Source: Bacillota bacterium
Lineage (GTDB): Bacteria; Bacillota_I; Bacilli_A; RF39; UBA660
NCBI GenBank assembly: GCA_021771185.1
Contig: JAETPN010000010.1
Location: forward strand, 1-50,818
DNA: 50,818 bases
Direction: 5' to 3'
Shown here: piece by piece, positions 33,923 through 41,684 of the stretch
How positions within the stretch are numbered: position 1 is the stretch's first letter
How the letters are laid out: every line of letters begins with the position of its first letter
The notes under the pieces: model-generated
Seen by the model: the letters and a program-made list of their open reading frames with translations, nothing else
Database searches by the model: none
Told to the model about the DNA's origin: nothing
Translations under genes and position numbers: made by a program

Positions 33923-34699
33923 CTACTTTAATTTTTTGAATACTTTTTGGTTTTCTTTTTCTAAACATTTATCTACTTCTTTGATTATAGAATCGGTAAG
34001 TCCTGTTTCCATACATAAATTCAATAAATCTTTGCTTGATACATAATAACCCTTTGCAAATAATATATCTCCGTCAGTTGTTGCACGACCTTTTTCATCA
34101 AACATTGAACCACTACCAAAACTTTTTTTAGGACAAAGAAGAATACCTAGTTCACTATAATATCGATAAAAGACTTTAATTTTGCCATCTGTTCCAAAAT
34201 AAGAAGTTTTTGTATCTACACCTTGATGAACACAAGATAATGGTATATCTCCGCCACTAAAATCACTTATAGATTGCCAACCATCAAATTCAAACCAAGT
34301 CTTATCAAGTTTTTCTTCCACCATGTTGCCCCAATGATTTAGATATTTAAAATTTTTATCTATCCATGAAACAGTACCATCTTTTCCAACCATTGCAAAG
34401 CCAAATTCATTAAAATTACAAGCAATATCATATCTAAAAGGTAATAAAGAGTTATCATCTTCTCTTACATATGCATATTCTCCATTTGAAGTTTTAACCA
34501 CTTTAAAGCCATTAACAAAGCTATTACTTTCATCTATTATTTCATCTGATTTTTTAGGTCTGTTATATTTTGGTAATTTAACCCAAACACAAATTTCAGA
34601 ACCTTCATTTTCTTTTATACAGTACTCAATATTTCTAGAACCTCCAACAGTTTTTTTAATTACAACACTAATATTACTCACATTATTAATTTTTTCCAT
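33923..34699 (-). CDS. WG-repeat-like protein (258 aa)
   Basis: A soluble protein without signal peptide. The segment LLPFRYDIACNFNEFGFAMVGKDGTVSWIDKNF (split here by reading: LLPFRYD, FNEFGFAMVGKDG, VSWIDKN) resembles one WG-type beta-repeat unit, with less clear repeats at FVNGFKVVKTSNGEYAYV and after residue 150 (TSYFGTDGKIKVFYR). The C-terminal third is helical. ATG 34699 follows AGGAGGG and an extended -10. WG-repeat proteins are of unknown function and often fast evolving. It lies in an accessory stretch between the tRNA and the secretion locus. Confidence 0.5.
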   Translation of the reverse strand: MEKINNVSNISVVIKKTVGGSRNIEYCIKENEGSEICVWVKLPKYNRPKKSDEIIDESNSFVNGFKVVKTSNGEYAYVREDDNSLLPFRYDIACNFNEFGFAMVGKDGTVSWIDKNFKYLNHWGNMVEEKLDKTWFEFDGWQSISDFSGGDIPLSCVHQGVDTKTSYFGTDGKIKVFYRYYSELGILLCPKKSFGSGSMFDEKGRATTDGDILFAKGYYVSSKDLLNLCMETGLTDSIIKEVDKCLEKENQKVFKKLK

Positions 34700-34718
34700 A
34701 GTTTCCCTCCTAATATAG

Positions 34719-34727
34719 ATTATATCA
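34719..34727 (-). promoter_or_regulatory. Extended -10 of the WG-like gene
   Basis: The minus strand reads TGATATAAT, 20 bases before ATG 34699. Confidence 0.5.
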
Positions 34728-34822
34728 TATTTTTTAAATGAATTTCAATTTTATTACCTAAAGTAAAACTCCCAACCTATATCCCAATACACTTTAATAT
34801 AAATATTTTATCATGTTTTAAT

Positions 34823-34855
34823 ATATTAAAACTCGAACCATAAAGGTTCGAGTTT
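34823..34855 (-). terminator. Terminator after tRNA-Leu
   Basis: AAACTCGAACC (34829-34839) pairs with GGTTCGAGTTT (34845-34855), an 11-bp perfect stem with a 5-base loop, followed on the minus strand by TTTT and an AT-rich run. It lies 10 bases after the tRNA CCA end. Confidence 0.8.
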
Positions 34856-34865
34856 CCTATCAATT

Positions 34866-34951
<86 letters not shown>

Positions 34952-34961
34952 ATAAAAAGAG

Positions 34962-35522
34962 TTATACCTCTTTATATTTTGATTCAAATAAATCTTTATC
35001 GAGTTCCTCTTCAGTTGTAGGTTCTACTAATTCTGGCAATTCATCAATAGAAGATAAACCAAAATAATCTAAAAATTGATCTGTTGTTCCATACAAATTT
35101 GGTCTACCAGGAAGATCAGATTTACCTACCTCACAAATTAAATTTTTAGATAATAGTTTTCGAAGAAGATAACTACTATCAACCCCTCGAATTTCATCAA
35201 TTTGAATTCGGGTTACAGGTTCATTATACGCTATTATAGCCAAAGTTTCAAGTGCTGATTGACTAAGTAAACCACTTTCTTCCTTCGTGACTAATTTTTG
35301 ATAATATTGTTTATGTTCTGATTTGGTTACTAACTTTAGTTTATTCCCTAATCGTTCTAGAGAAATTCCTCGTTTTGGATTACTATAAATACTTTCTAAC
35401 TCTCCAAGAAGTTCATTTAAAGCAATTTCATCAATATCTAAAATTTCTAATAAATCGTCAAAAGAAATTCCAGCACTCCCATTAATAAATAATAATCCCT
35501 CTAAAACACCTACAAGTTCCAT
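34962..35522 (-). CDS. scpB: ScpB, chromosome segregation/condensation protein
   Basis: The protein (186 aa) has the ScpB tandem winged-helix layout: VGVLEGLLFINGSAGIS at the start, SLERLGNKLKLVTK, LLSQSALETLAIIAYNEPVT, and GVDSSYLLRKLLSKNLI then GRPNLYGTTDQFLDYFGL. ScpB binds ScpA and, with SMC, forms the bacterial condensin. Acidic residues dominate the C-terminal tail. The frame may open at GTG 35531, but ATG 35522 has GGAG eight bases upstream and lies five bases after the scpA stop. It is the partner of scpA and is read after it. Confidence 0.93.
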   Translation of the reverse strand: MELVGVLEGLLFINGSAGISFDDLLEILDIDEIALNELLGELESIYSNPKRGISLERLGNKLKLVTKSEHKQYYQKLVTKEESGLLSQSALETLAIIAYNEPVTRIQIDEIRGVDSSYLLRKLLSKNLICEVGKSDLPGRPNLYGTTDQFLDYFGLSSIDELPELVEPTTEEELDKDLFESKYKEV

Positions 35523-35527
35523 AGCAC

Positions 35528-36247
35528 TCACTCCTTTGCAGACAATATAATTGGTGAAAAATTATTTTCTTGAACAATTTCTACTTCTTGTTTTCTTGTT
35601 AAATCTAAAATTGACAAGAACGTAACAACGACATAGTCTTTCGTATAAATATCAAATAATTCATCAAATTGTACTTTTTTCCTTTTCTTTAATAACGAAC
35701 GTATTTCACTATTTCGTTTACTAACAGAATATTCTTTTTTCGTAATCTTTGTATGTAATGGTTTTTCTTTCTTTTTTCGTTCTAAAAACTTCTGAAAGGC
35801 CTCAAGTAAAACATCTAATGTAATATCTTCATCCAAGGAAACTTCGGAATGATCTTTGTATGTTCTTAAGTCCTCTGGTTCTTTAGTATAAATTTCTTTT
35901 CTAATTTCCTCTAATTCATTAAAGATACTAGTCATTTCTTTATATCGCTTATACTCTAATAAACGAGCAATCAATTGTTCTCTAGGATCTTCCTCATACG
36001 TGTCTTCCTCCACCTTCTTCGTTGGTAGTAACGTACTAGACTTCATTTCAATTAATTCCGCTGCCATAATTAAATATTCACTAGCAATATCCAAATTCAG
36101 TTGTTCCATTGCTTCAATATATGCTAAATATTGTCTCGTAATTTCATCTACTTTAATTTCTGTAATTTCAATAGACGATTCTTTAATTAAATGAAGCAAC
36201 AGATCTAATGGACCCTCAAAATCCTGAATCATCACCTTATACTCCAT
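35528..36247 (-). CDS. scpA: ScpA, SMC kleisin subunit
   Basis: The protein (239 aa) starts YKVMIQDFEGPLDLLLHLIKES, the strongly conserved ScpA opening, continues with ITRQYLAYIEAM and YLIMAAELIEMKS, has a Glu-rich middle, and ends with a winged helix (KKVQFDELFDIYTKDYVVVTFLSILDLTRK). ScpA is the kleisin bridging the SMC dimer. ATG 36247 follows GGAG; the GTG at 36259 is less likely. An extended -10 (TGTTATAAT) lies upstream. scpB follows after five bases. Confidence 0.93.
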   Translation of the reverse strand: MEYKVMIQDFEGPLDLLLHLIKESSIEITEIKVDEITRQYLAYIEAMEQLNLDIASEYLIMAAELIEMKSSTLLPTKKVEEDTYEEDPREQLIARLLEYKRYKEMTSIFNELEEIRKEIYTKEPEDLRTYKDHSEVSLDEDITLDVLLEAFQKFLERKKKEKPLHTKITKKEYSVSKRNSEIRSLLKKRKKVQFDELFDIYTKDYVVVTFLSILDLTRKQEVEIVQENNFSPIILSAKE

Positions 36248-36292
36248 GGATAACTCCACCCTTCAATGATACTATTCATCTTACATTTTAAT

Positions 36293-36301
36293 ATTATAAC
36301 A
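36293..36301 (-). promoter_or_regulatory. Extended -10 of the scpA-scpB operon
   Basis: TGTTATAAT on the minus strand lies about 45 bases before ATG 36247. It begins just outside direct-repeat copy A (36304-36396), so the insertion of the AbiE module left the scpA promoter intact. Confidence 0.5.
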
Positions 36302-36303
36302 CA

Positions 36304-36396
36304 TTTTTATTGTCTTCCCAAGATTCTAAGATAAAAAAAGAAAGTCTAAGACTTTCGATAAGAGATGGAAGCGTTAATAAACGCATTTAAAATACT
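36304..36396. repeat. Direct repeat copy A (duplicate of glutamine amidotransferase 3' end)
   Basis: This 93-bp stretch repeats 37966-38059 with one base substitution (A/G) and one single-base insertion. It contains the same 16 last codons, stop and terminator hairpin found at the end of the amidotransferase gene, but here they follow the AbiEii toxin gene and belong to no complete gene. With copy B it brackets the AbiE module, like attachment-site or recombination scars. No integrase gene is present. Confidence 0.85.
36333..36356 (-). terminator. Terminator hairpin in repeat copy A
   Basis: GAAAGTC/GACTTTC (7 bp, loop TAA) with seven T following on the minus strand. The copy now terminates the AbiE transcript. 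Confidence 0.65.
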
Positions 36397-36399
36397 GTT

Positions 36400-37255
36400 T
36401 TATGCTACCACAACTTCTATTTCTAACTGATCAATAAATTTTTCCAAAATATCTAATATATTACTAAAACTTATATCACTAGCATACTTATATTTTTTAC
36501 TATAAGTAATCCATAATTTTTGAATTCTTTCACTACTTCTAATTGATACTAATATTTGTTTATAGTCATTTAAATAGCCAAAAGAATTTCTTTTAGTAAA
36601 AGTATTTTTAATAGCAGTCTTTAGTACACCAATATTTATATCTTCTTTTAACTTTGTTAGGAAGAAATATATATCATAATAGTCTTTCATTCTACTGTTA
36701 AACGTCCCTCTTCGTAGTACAGTTTCTATTTTTTCAGATAATATTGTTTCAATATTATAACTATTAATCAAAATACTTCTATCTTCAAATATTAAAGGAT
36801 ACTTATATTTCAACTCTCTTGGCGTCACTTTATCACCTGTTGATATATCAATTTCAAGATTAACTTGCATACCTTCTATTCTTCCAACAATATGATATTT
36901 ATTACCTCCATATTCATCTTCTTCTCTTATATCAGTTATATCCACCACATCAAATTGTACTCTGTCATTTAAATCAATACTAAGAATCTCATTTAATACT
37001 TTAACCATTTTAGATTTTGAAACATCAATTCCTATTATTGTAGTATCCATATCTTTAGTGGATCTATTATCAACTCCAAACATTGCAGTCAATAAGAGTC
37101 CCCGCTTTTAATATAAAATTATTATTATATTTAGATATAGAAATTCTTTCTAGTATTCTTTCAAACATAAATCTTTGCAACACTTCATAATAATTTAGGT
37201 TATGTTGTTTTTCTATTTCTTTTGTTTTTTCCTTTATTATCTTAATACCTACCAT
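36400..37255 (-). pseudogene. abiEii: AbiEii-type nucleotidyltransferase toxin, frameshifted
   Basis: Two frames together give one AbiEii toxin. The first (37255 down) reads MVGIKIIKEKTKEI ... NNFILKAG and then shifts at a run of four G on the minus strand (37100-37103). Removing one G gives FILKAGLLLTAMFGVDNRSTKDMD, the family's opening motif with the catalytic Asp-x-Asp. The rest (ending at 36400) keeps EIDISTGD, LSEKIETVL, RMKDYYDIYFFL, the DYYDIYFF signature and the C-terminal helices. AbiEii is a nucleotidyltransferase toxin that modifies tRNA acceptor ends with GTP or CTP. The break could be a real inactivation, a slippage site or a sequence error. It overlaps abiEi by a few bases. Confidence 0.8.
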
Positions 37256-37836
37256 TTCATCATAACTCCCACTATCATATTGATTTTTTCATAAATATTA
37301 AATATCTTTGCATATTCTAATAGTTTATCAATGTCTTTATTTTTACTATGAAAATAGTAATCTAAAATTCTATTTTGAAGTTCTATATCAAATTCTCCCT
37401 CTGCTCTAATCATATCACAAATGCACCTTTCAGCATTATATACTTTAACCGGATTGTTATTAGGGCTCATAGTTTCAATAATGCCTATATTATAAAAATT
37501 CTCAGAAACACGATGAACATTATATTCTCCTCTTACCTTTTTATTTCTAGGCACAGTAATATCTATCTCACTTGGTGTTCTATTAGTTAAATTCAAAATA
37601 TGAAGTGCAGTATTATAAGAAAATATTGCATCTGGATATCTTTTTTGCAAAATATAATATTCATCTCTAAATTGTTTTGAACTCATATATAAACCATGAC
37701 TGACTTTTTCAATTAAACCATTACTAATAAAATTTCGAATACAAGGTTTACTTATATTAAGTTGTAAAAAATCTGCTGTTGTAATATATCCATAATTATT
37801 TTTTAAAAACTCCTCTACTTTTTCCGCATTTCTCAT
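37249..37836 (-). CDS. abiEi: AbiEi antitoxin/transcriptional repressor
   Basis: The protein (195 aa) opens with a winged-helix domain (VEEFLKNNYGYITTADFLQL, then IRNFISNGLIEKVSHGLYM), typical of the AbiEi antitoxin N terminus. The C-terminal AbiEi domain follows (YPDAIFSYNTALHILNLTN, DITVPRNKK, VYNAERCICDMIR). AbiEi neutralises AbiEii and represses its own promoter by binding inverted repeats; such repeats flank the -10 here. ATG 37836 follows GGTGATAAT. The module gives type IV toxin-antitoxin or phage-defence function when the toxin is intact. Confidence 0.9.
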   Translation of the reverse strand: MRNAEKVEEFLKNNYGYITTADFLQLNISKPCIRNFISNGLIEKVSHGLYMSSKQFRDEYYILQKRYPDAIFSYNTALHILNLTNRTPSEIDITVPRNKKVRGEYNVHRVSENFYNIGIIETMSPNNNPVKVYNAERCICDMIRAEGEFDIELQNRILDYYFHSKNKDIDKLLEYAKIFNIYEKINMIVGVMMKW

Positions 37837-37847
37837 ATTATCACCAC

Positions 37848-37893
37848 TTTACTTTTGTACCTACATTATACCATTTTGCGGAACAAAAGTAAA
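37848..37893 (-). promoter_or_regulatory. AbiE promoter with inverted-repeat operator
   Basis: A perfect 11-bp inverted repeat, TTTACTTTTGT (37848-37858) and ACAAAAGTAAA (37883-37893), flanks a -10 TATAAT (complement of 37865-37870). The -35 (TTTACT, 17-base spacing) lies inside the upstream arm. This fits autorepression by AbiEi. Confidence 0.7.
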
Positions 37894-37965
37894 TATGTTT
37901 GAATAAATTTGTGGATAAAAAATCTTAAAAACGATGATACTTTGAGTATCCATAAAATTTGACAC

Positions 37966-38059
37966 TTTTTATTGTCTTCCCAAGATTCTAAGATGAAAAA
38001 AAGAAAGTCTAAGACTTTCGATAGGAGATGGAAGCGTTAATAAACGCATTTAAAATACT
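37966..38059. repeat. Direct repeat copy B (native amidotransferase 3' end)
   Basis: The 94-bp original of copy A: the last 16 codons and stop of the glutamine amidotransferase gene, its terminator hairpin and about 30 further bases. The AbiE promoter region starts right after it on the minus strand. Confidence 0.85.
37996..38019 (-). terminator. Terminator of the glutamine amidotransferase gene
   Basis: GAAAGTC/GACTTTC with a TAA loop, followed by seven T on the minus strand; it overlaps the stop codon at 38009. Confidence 0.65.
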
Positions 38060-38716
38060 TCGTGCCTGTTGATTATACTCCAGCATACTCTCCGGATGCC
38101 ACTGCACACCCAAAACAAATTTTTTATCTGGTAATTCAATTCCTTCAATATAGCCATCTTCACTGATCGCATTCACCACATATTTAGGAGCCTTTGAAAG
38201 GTGATAACGATGAAAACTATTCACCGAAATCGTTTCTGTTCCAACGATATTAGCTAATTTAGTTGATGGTTGAATTTGGGCTTGATGAACATATTTTAAA
38301 TTTCGTTGATGATGATTGATCGATGTTTCATTTTTTACAATAATTCGTTCTTCTGAAAATAAAGTACCCAACATCTGCATTCCAGCACATATTCCAAGGA
38401 TAGGCATATTTCTCTTAAGTGCCTCTTTTACTAAAACAACATCATACGTTGTAAACCATCGATATCCCCCAGGAAGTAACAACCCGTCCACAAGATCCAG
38501 CTGAGCATATAGATCTTGTTTTTCTTCTTCTGTAATCAGTGGAAGAGTATCATGTGTATGTTCATAATATTTTACTTGCTGTGATGGTAATAATATCATT
38601 GGAATTCCTCCACAACGAAGAATCGCTAATCGAGTCTTTTCATAAGAAATAAAACATTGATCTCCCTCTTCATCCATACCTACACGGCCAACAATACCAA
38701 TCACTGGTTTTTTCAT
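38009..38716 (-). CDS. Class-I glutamine amidotransferase (peptidase C26, PuuD-like)
   Basis: The protein (235 aa) has the C26/gamma-glutamyl-GABA hydrolase pattern: PVIGIVGRV at the start, DGLLLPGG, the nucleophile elbow LGICAGMQML with the catalytic Cys, VNSFHRYHL, and FVLGVQWHPES with catalytic His and Glu. Members hydrolyse gamma-glutamyl amide bonds (for example gamma-Glu-GABA); the substrate here is unknown. ATG 38716 follows AGGTGA. It is monocistronic, and its 3' end is duplicated at 36304-36396. Confidence 0.9.
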   Translation of the reverse strand: MKKPVIGIVGRVGMDEEGDQCFISYEKTRLAILRCGGIPMILLPSQQVKYYEHTHDTLPLITEEEKQDLYAQLDLVDGLLLPGGYRWFTTYDVVLVKEALKRNMPILGICAGMQMLGTLFSEERIIVKNETSINHHQRNLKYVHQAQIQPSTKLANIVGTETISVNSFHRYHLSKAPKYVVNAISEDGYIEGIELPDKKFVLGVQWHPESMLEYNQQARSILNAFINASISYRKS

Positions 38717-38795
38717 AAAATCACCTATACTTTTATTTTATTAAATAAAGATCATTATATGATGAACAATTAAGGTAGATTTAAATATTTCATTT

Positions 38796-38804
38796 TGTTA
38801 TAAT
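38796..38804 (+). promoter_or_regulatory. Extended -10 of the RNHCP gene
   Basis: TGTTATAAT lies 15 bases before ATG 38820, with GGTGA between. Confidence 0.55.
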
Positions 38805-38819
38805 AGAAGTGGTGAAGTT

Positions 38820-39122
38820 ATGAAAAAATTTACAATGATAGACGAAAATTTTGTATGTGGATATTGTGGAAAATTTGTTAAAAAACTAGGTTATACGGCA
38901 CGAGATCACTGTCCCTACTGTTTATATTCAAAACATGTAGATATTAATCCAGGGGATCGATTAAATCCATGTAAGGGATTATTAAAACCAATAGGTATTG
39001 AAAAATTTAAAGGAAGTTTTAAAATTCTTTATCGCTGTGACAAATGCCATGAAGAACATAAAAATATTATTGCGAATGATGATAATATGGATCTCATTAT
39101 TGAATTATCTAAAGTAAAATAA
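38820..39122 (+). CDS. RNHCP-domain zinc-binding protein
   Basis: The protein (100 aa) carries FVCGYCGKFV, then ARDHCPYCLYSKHVD, GDRLNPCKG and YRCDKCHEEH. These are the CxxC pairs and the DHCP signature of the small RNHCP family, which probably binds zinc. Function is unknown; the ribbon-like zinc fold suggests RNA or nucleic acid binding. ATG 38820 follows GGTGA. It is monocistronic, with a strong terminator right after the stop. Confidence 0.85.
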   Translation: MKKFTMIDENFVCGYCGKFVKKLGYTARDHCPYCLYSKHVDINPGDRLNPCKGLLKPIGIEKFKGSFKILYRCDKCHEEHKNIIANDDNMDLIIELSKVK

Positions 39123-39152
39123 AAAGGATTGTAGTTGTTGACAATCCTTTTT
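39119..39152 (+). terminator. Terminator of the RNHCP gene
   Basis: AAAAAGGATTGT pairs with ACAATCCTTTTT (39121-39132 with 39141-39152) around an 8-base loop, with the T run inside and after the right arm. Confidence 0.8.
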
Positions 39153-39243
39153 ATCTTATATAAGTTCAATTTAAAATTTCTACAACAATTCTAAATATTT
39201 TATTATATAAAATTATTATTATTTATAAAATATTACTTCCTAT

Positions 39244-40398
39244 TTACTTTGTAATTTTATTTATTCTATCCATTAGCAAAGTACAAATCTTATTAATTCT
39301 TCGATCAGTCATTTTTGTAACTTGTTGATATTTATGTAATAATTCATCAAATTCTTCTACTATGCCATTTAATTTAGATAAATCAAATCTTTTTATATCT
39401 TTAATTTTTGTAATGATTGAATCAAAATTATAAACAGTGTAAAAAAATCTTCCTTGCCCATTTATAATAACTTCTTCTTCATTATAATCTAGTATATTTA
39501 ATGATTGTCCATTATCAAATATTGGTGCCATATCTATCCATTTTAATGTATTAACATTTCTTATTATTCCAAAGTTATTTAAATGTCTATCTTCATTTAA
39601 TATTAAGTAATCAAGAAGAAACATATTTTCTAGTTTTTCACGAACATCATGAATGCCTTTTTCTCTCAAAATACGAATATATTCTTCATAAGCATTTTCT
39701 TTTACGACTCTATTATGTAATATTTGATGTGCAGGTATTAATTCAGTATTAACATTAATAAAACATTCACACTTTGAAACAACTCTATCATTTACAATAT
39801 CTAAAGTATATGTTACATGTTCAAACCCCAATCTTTCACATATCATACTAGCCAATACTTCATTAAATGGTTGCATTACTTCATTCTTGTAACCACCCTT
39901 TAATAAATATCTTTTACCATTTTCAATAATCCAAGTTTTCTTTAACCTTCCATCCGTAGTATTATTTGGAGATATTAAACTAATTTTTTTACTACTATCT
40001 AATTCATTACCAAATGTAGCATTAGTAAAATCCGAATCTTCAAAATCATGTTCAAAAAAATTAATATCTTTGTATTCTATATTAGAACCTGTTTGTTTTA
40101 CCCAATATTGATCAGAGAGTGATAGTCCAAAAGCTTTATCTAATAATTCGTCAGGTGATGTTATATTCAATTTTGCTAATAACAAATCTAAATCATCTCT
40201 CCATGATGGAATACCTCTTCCTTTAAGCCAATCTGTAAGTATTGGTGTAATATTATTATCTTTACTATAACTATTAAATAAAATTAGTGGTGCATAATCT
40301 ATATTTTTAACTTCATATATATCAGTAAACACTTTCAATGCTTCATTATATTCTGCCACCAATACTTCTGTATTTTTATTCATTAAAGTACATTTCAT
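39244..40398 (-). CDS. HipA-like kinase
   Basis: The protein (384 aa) has a HipA-type kinase core: WIIENGKRYLLKGG at the N-terminal lobe, EVLASMICERLGF with an invariant Glu, and a catalytic loop LILNEDRHLNNFGIIRN with the Asp and Asn of the kinase site. DMAPIFDNGQSLN follows in the DFG-like position. HipA kinases phosphorylate proteins such as tRNA synthetases, usually as toxins with a HipB partner. Here no HTH gene is obvious upstream. It may instead be one of the stand-alone HipA-like kinases of Firmicutes. ATG 40398 follows GGTGGTGA. Confidence 0.75.
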   Translation of the reverse strand: MKCTLMNKNTEVLVAEYNEALKVFTDIYEVKNIDYAPLILFNSYSKDNNITPILTDWLKGRGIPSWRDDLDLLLAKLNITSPDELLDKAFGLSLSDQYWVKQTGSNIEYKDINFFEHDFEDSDFTNATFGNELDSSKKISLISPNNTTDGRLKKTWIIENGKRYLLKGGYKNEVMQPFNEVLASMICERLGFEHVTYTLDIVNDRVVSKCECFINVNTELIPAHQILHNRVVKENAYEEYIRILREKGIHDVREKLENMFLLDYLILNEDRHLNNFGIIRNVNTLKWIDMAPIFDNGQSLNILDYNEEEVIINGQGRFFYTVYNFDSIITKIKDIKRFDLSKLNGIVEEFDELLHKYQQVTKMTDRRINKICTLLMDRINKITK

Positions 40399-40623
40399 AG
40401 ATGAATCACCACCTTTTCTTATCCATTATAACACATATAATGTTGAACATAAAGTTCGGCCAATTAGTTTTATAATTAACATCATTAAAGCCATAAACGT
40501 TTCTGTAATTATTACAAGTACTCTCTATAAAATCCGTTCCATTTATATTAAATCCATCATCTCTTATTATTTCATAACCTGTACAGAGTATATTTCCTTT
40601 AATCAATTTAATATTATATATTT

Positions 40624-40661
40624 AAAAAAACTCGTTTCTACTTTATCTAAGAAACGAGTTT
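40624..40661 (-). terminator. Terminator of the acidic membrane protein gene
   Basis: AAACTCGTTTCT (40628-40639) pairs with AGAAACGAGTTT (40650-40661), a 12-bp perfect stem, followed by TTTTTTT on the minus strand. Confidence 0.8.
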
Positions 40662-40678
40662 CACATTAAGCATATTTT

Positions 40679-41566
40679 TTAAACAGCAAAAGTTTCTAAA
40701 ATAATAGGAATTAATGCCACAAAGGCTAGTAATAAAATTCCTAGTAACACAACAAATAACATGGTTCGACCATTACCTTCTTTTTTCTTTTTCTCTTTTT
40801 TTTGCTTTTTTTGTTTTGGCTTTTCTTCCTCTGGTAATTCTTTAGAAACTTCTGGTTGGGTATTTGGTTCTTCTTGTTGTTTTTCTTCCTGCATTTCTTT
40901 TGGCTCTACAGGTTCAATAACAACTGTCTTACCTAAAACATCCGAATCTTCTGGTTCTTCAGGTAGTGTCAAAGATTCTTCTACAACTTTTGTTGGTTCA
41001 AATTGAAAAGCATCATCAATTGTTGGAGTCTCTTGTGGAGCAAATTCTTCCATAAAATTGTAATTCATGTCAGCAGTTGGAACTTCTGACATAGATTCTA
41101 CAGCGTCGAGATTTGATTCCAACGTCTCAGATACTTCTGGTTCTTCTACATCCCATTGAAACATTTCATCTGTCGTTGGATTTTCTTCTTCTGGGGAAGA
41201 AAGTTCAATAGGTTCTAACGCTGCAGATTCAAAAGATGGATAATTAAATTCTTCCTCTTGTAGAGATGTAGAAAGTTCTGGTTCTACGGTCTCTTCCATT
41301 GAAAAAACTTCTGGTTCTACGACAGGTTCTATCGTTGGTTTTAAATCTACTATCTCTAAATTTTCAAATGTAGGTTCTTCTACAATTTTATCTGGTTCAA
41401 AAGTTGAAAAATTTTCCTCTTCCTCTTCTGGTTCATCTAAAACAGAAAAAACTTCTTCTGCTTGTGGTTTTTCTTCTTCTTTTTCGGTTTCATTTGGCGT
41501 TAATTCAAAGAAATCATCCAAACCATCTAATACTTCAATTTCTTCACTATTTTTATTCTCATTCAT
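40679..41566 (-). CDS. Acidic disordered protein with C-terminal membrane anchor (295 aa)
   Basis: The first 230 residues are an extreme Glu/Pro/Thr/Ser-rich disordered region with no signal peptide (for example ETEKEEEKPQAEE and PEEEEENFSTFEPDK). A basic block (KQKKQKKEKKKKEGNGR, about 250-270) and one C-terminal membrane helix (about 272-292, MLFVVLLGILLLAFVALIPII) follow. The layout is that of a tail-anchored protein with its acidic part in the cytoplasm. The composition resembles the long Glu-rich tail of VirD4, but no function is known. ATG 41566 follows GGGGA. Confidence 0.6.
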   Translation of the reverse strand: MNENKNSEEIEVLDGLDDFFELTPNETEKEEEKPQAEEVFSVLDEPEEEEENFSTFEPDKIVEEPTFENLEIVDLKPTIEPVVEPEVFSMEETVEPELSTSLQEEEFNYPSFESAALEPIELSSPEEENPTTDEMFQWDVEEPEVSETLESNLDAVESMSEVPTADMNYNFMEEFAPQETPTIDDAFQFEPTKVVEESLTLPEEPEDSDVLGKTVVIEPVEPKEMQEEKQQEEPNTQPEVSKELPEEEKPKQKKQKKEKKKKEGNGRTMLFVVLLGILLLAFVALIPIILETFAV

Positions 41567-41652
41567 AAGCCAGTCCCCTATTCTGAAATAATTATATCAA
41601 AAAATAATAAAAAATGAAAGAAAAAAGTAAGATTTTTGTCATATCATGCATT

Positions 41653-41684
41653 TTAAAAACAAAAAAAGGATTCTCTCCTTTTTT
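41653..41684 (-). terminator. Terminator of mraY
   Basis: AAAAAAGGA (41662-41670) pairs with TCCTTTTTT (41676-41684), overlapping the mraY stop, followed on the minus strand by a T-rich run. Confidence 0.7.

Noticed and set aside
36293..38059. Reading the repeated 93-bp sequence as a CRISPR or phage attachment site of a larger prophage
   Set aside because: Only two copies exist, and they match the 3' end and terminator of a gene; no phage or cas gene is present.
40406..40606. 66-codon open frame directly upstream of the HipA-like gene, possible antitoxin
   Set aside because: It opens only with TTG, has no ribosome binding site or HTH pattern, and no ATG supports it; its end overlaps the kinase ribosome binding site. 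Left as intergenic sequence.
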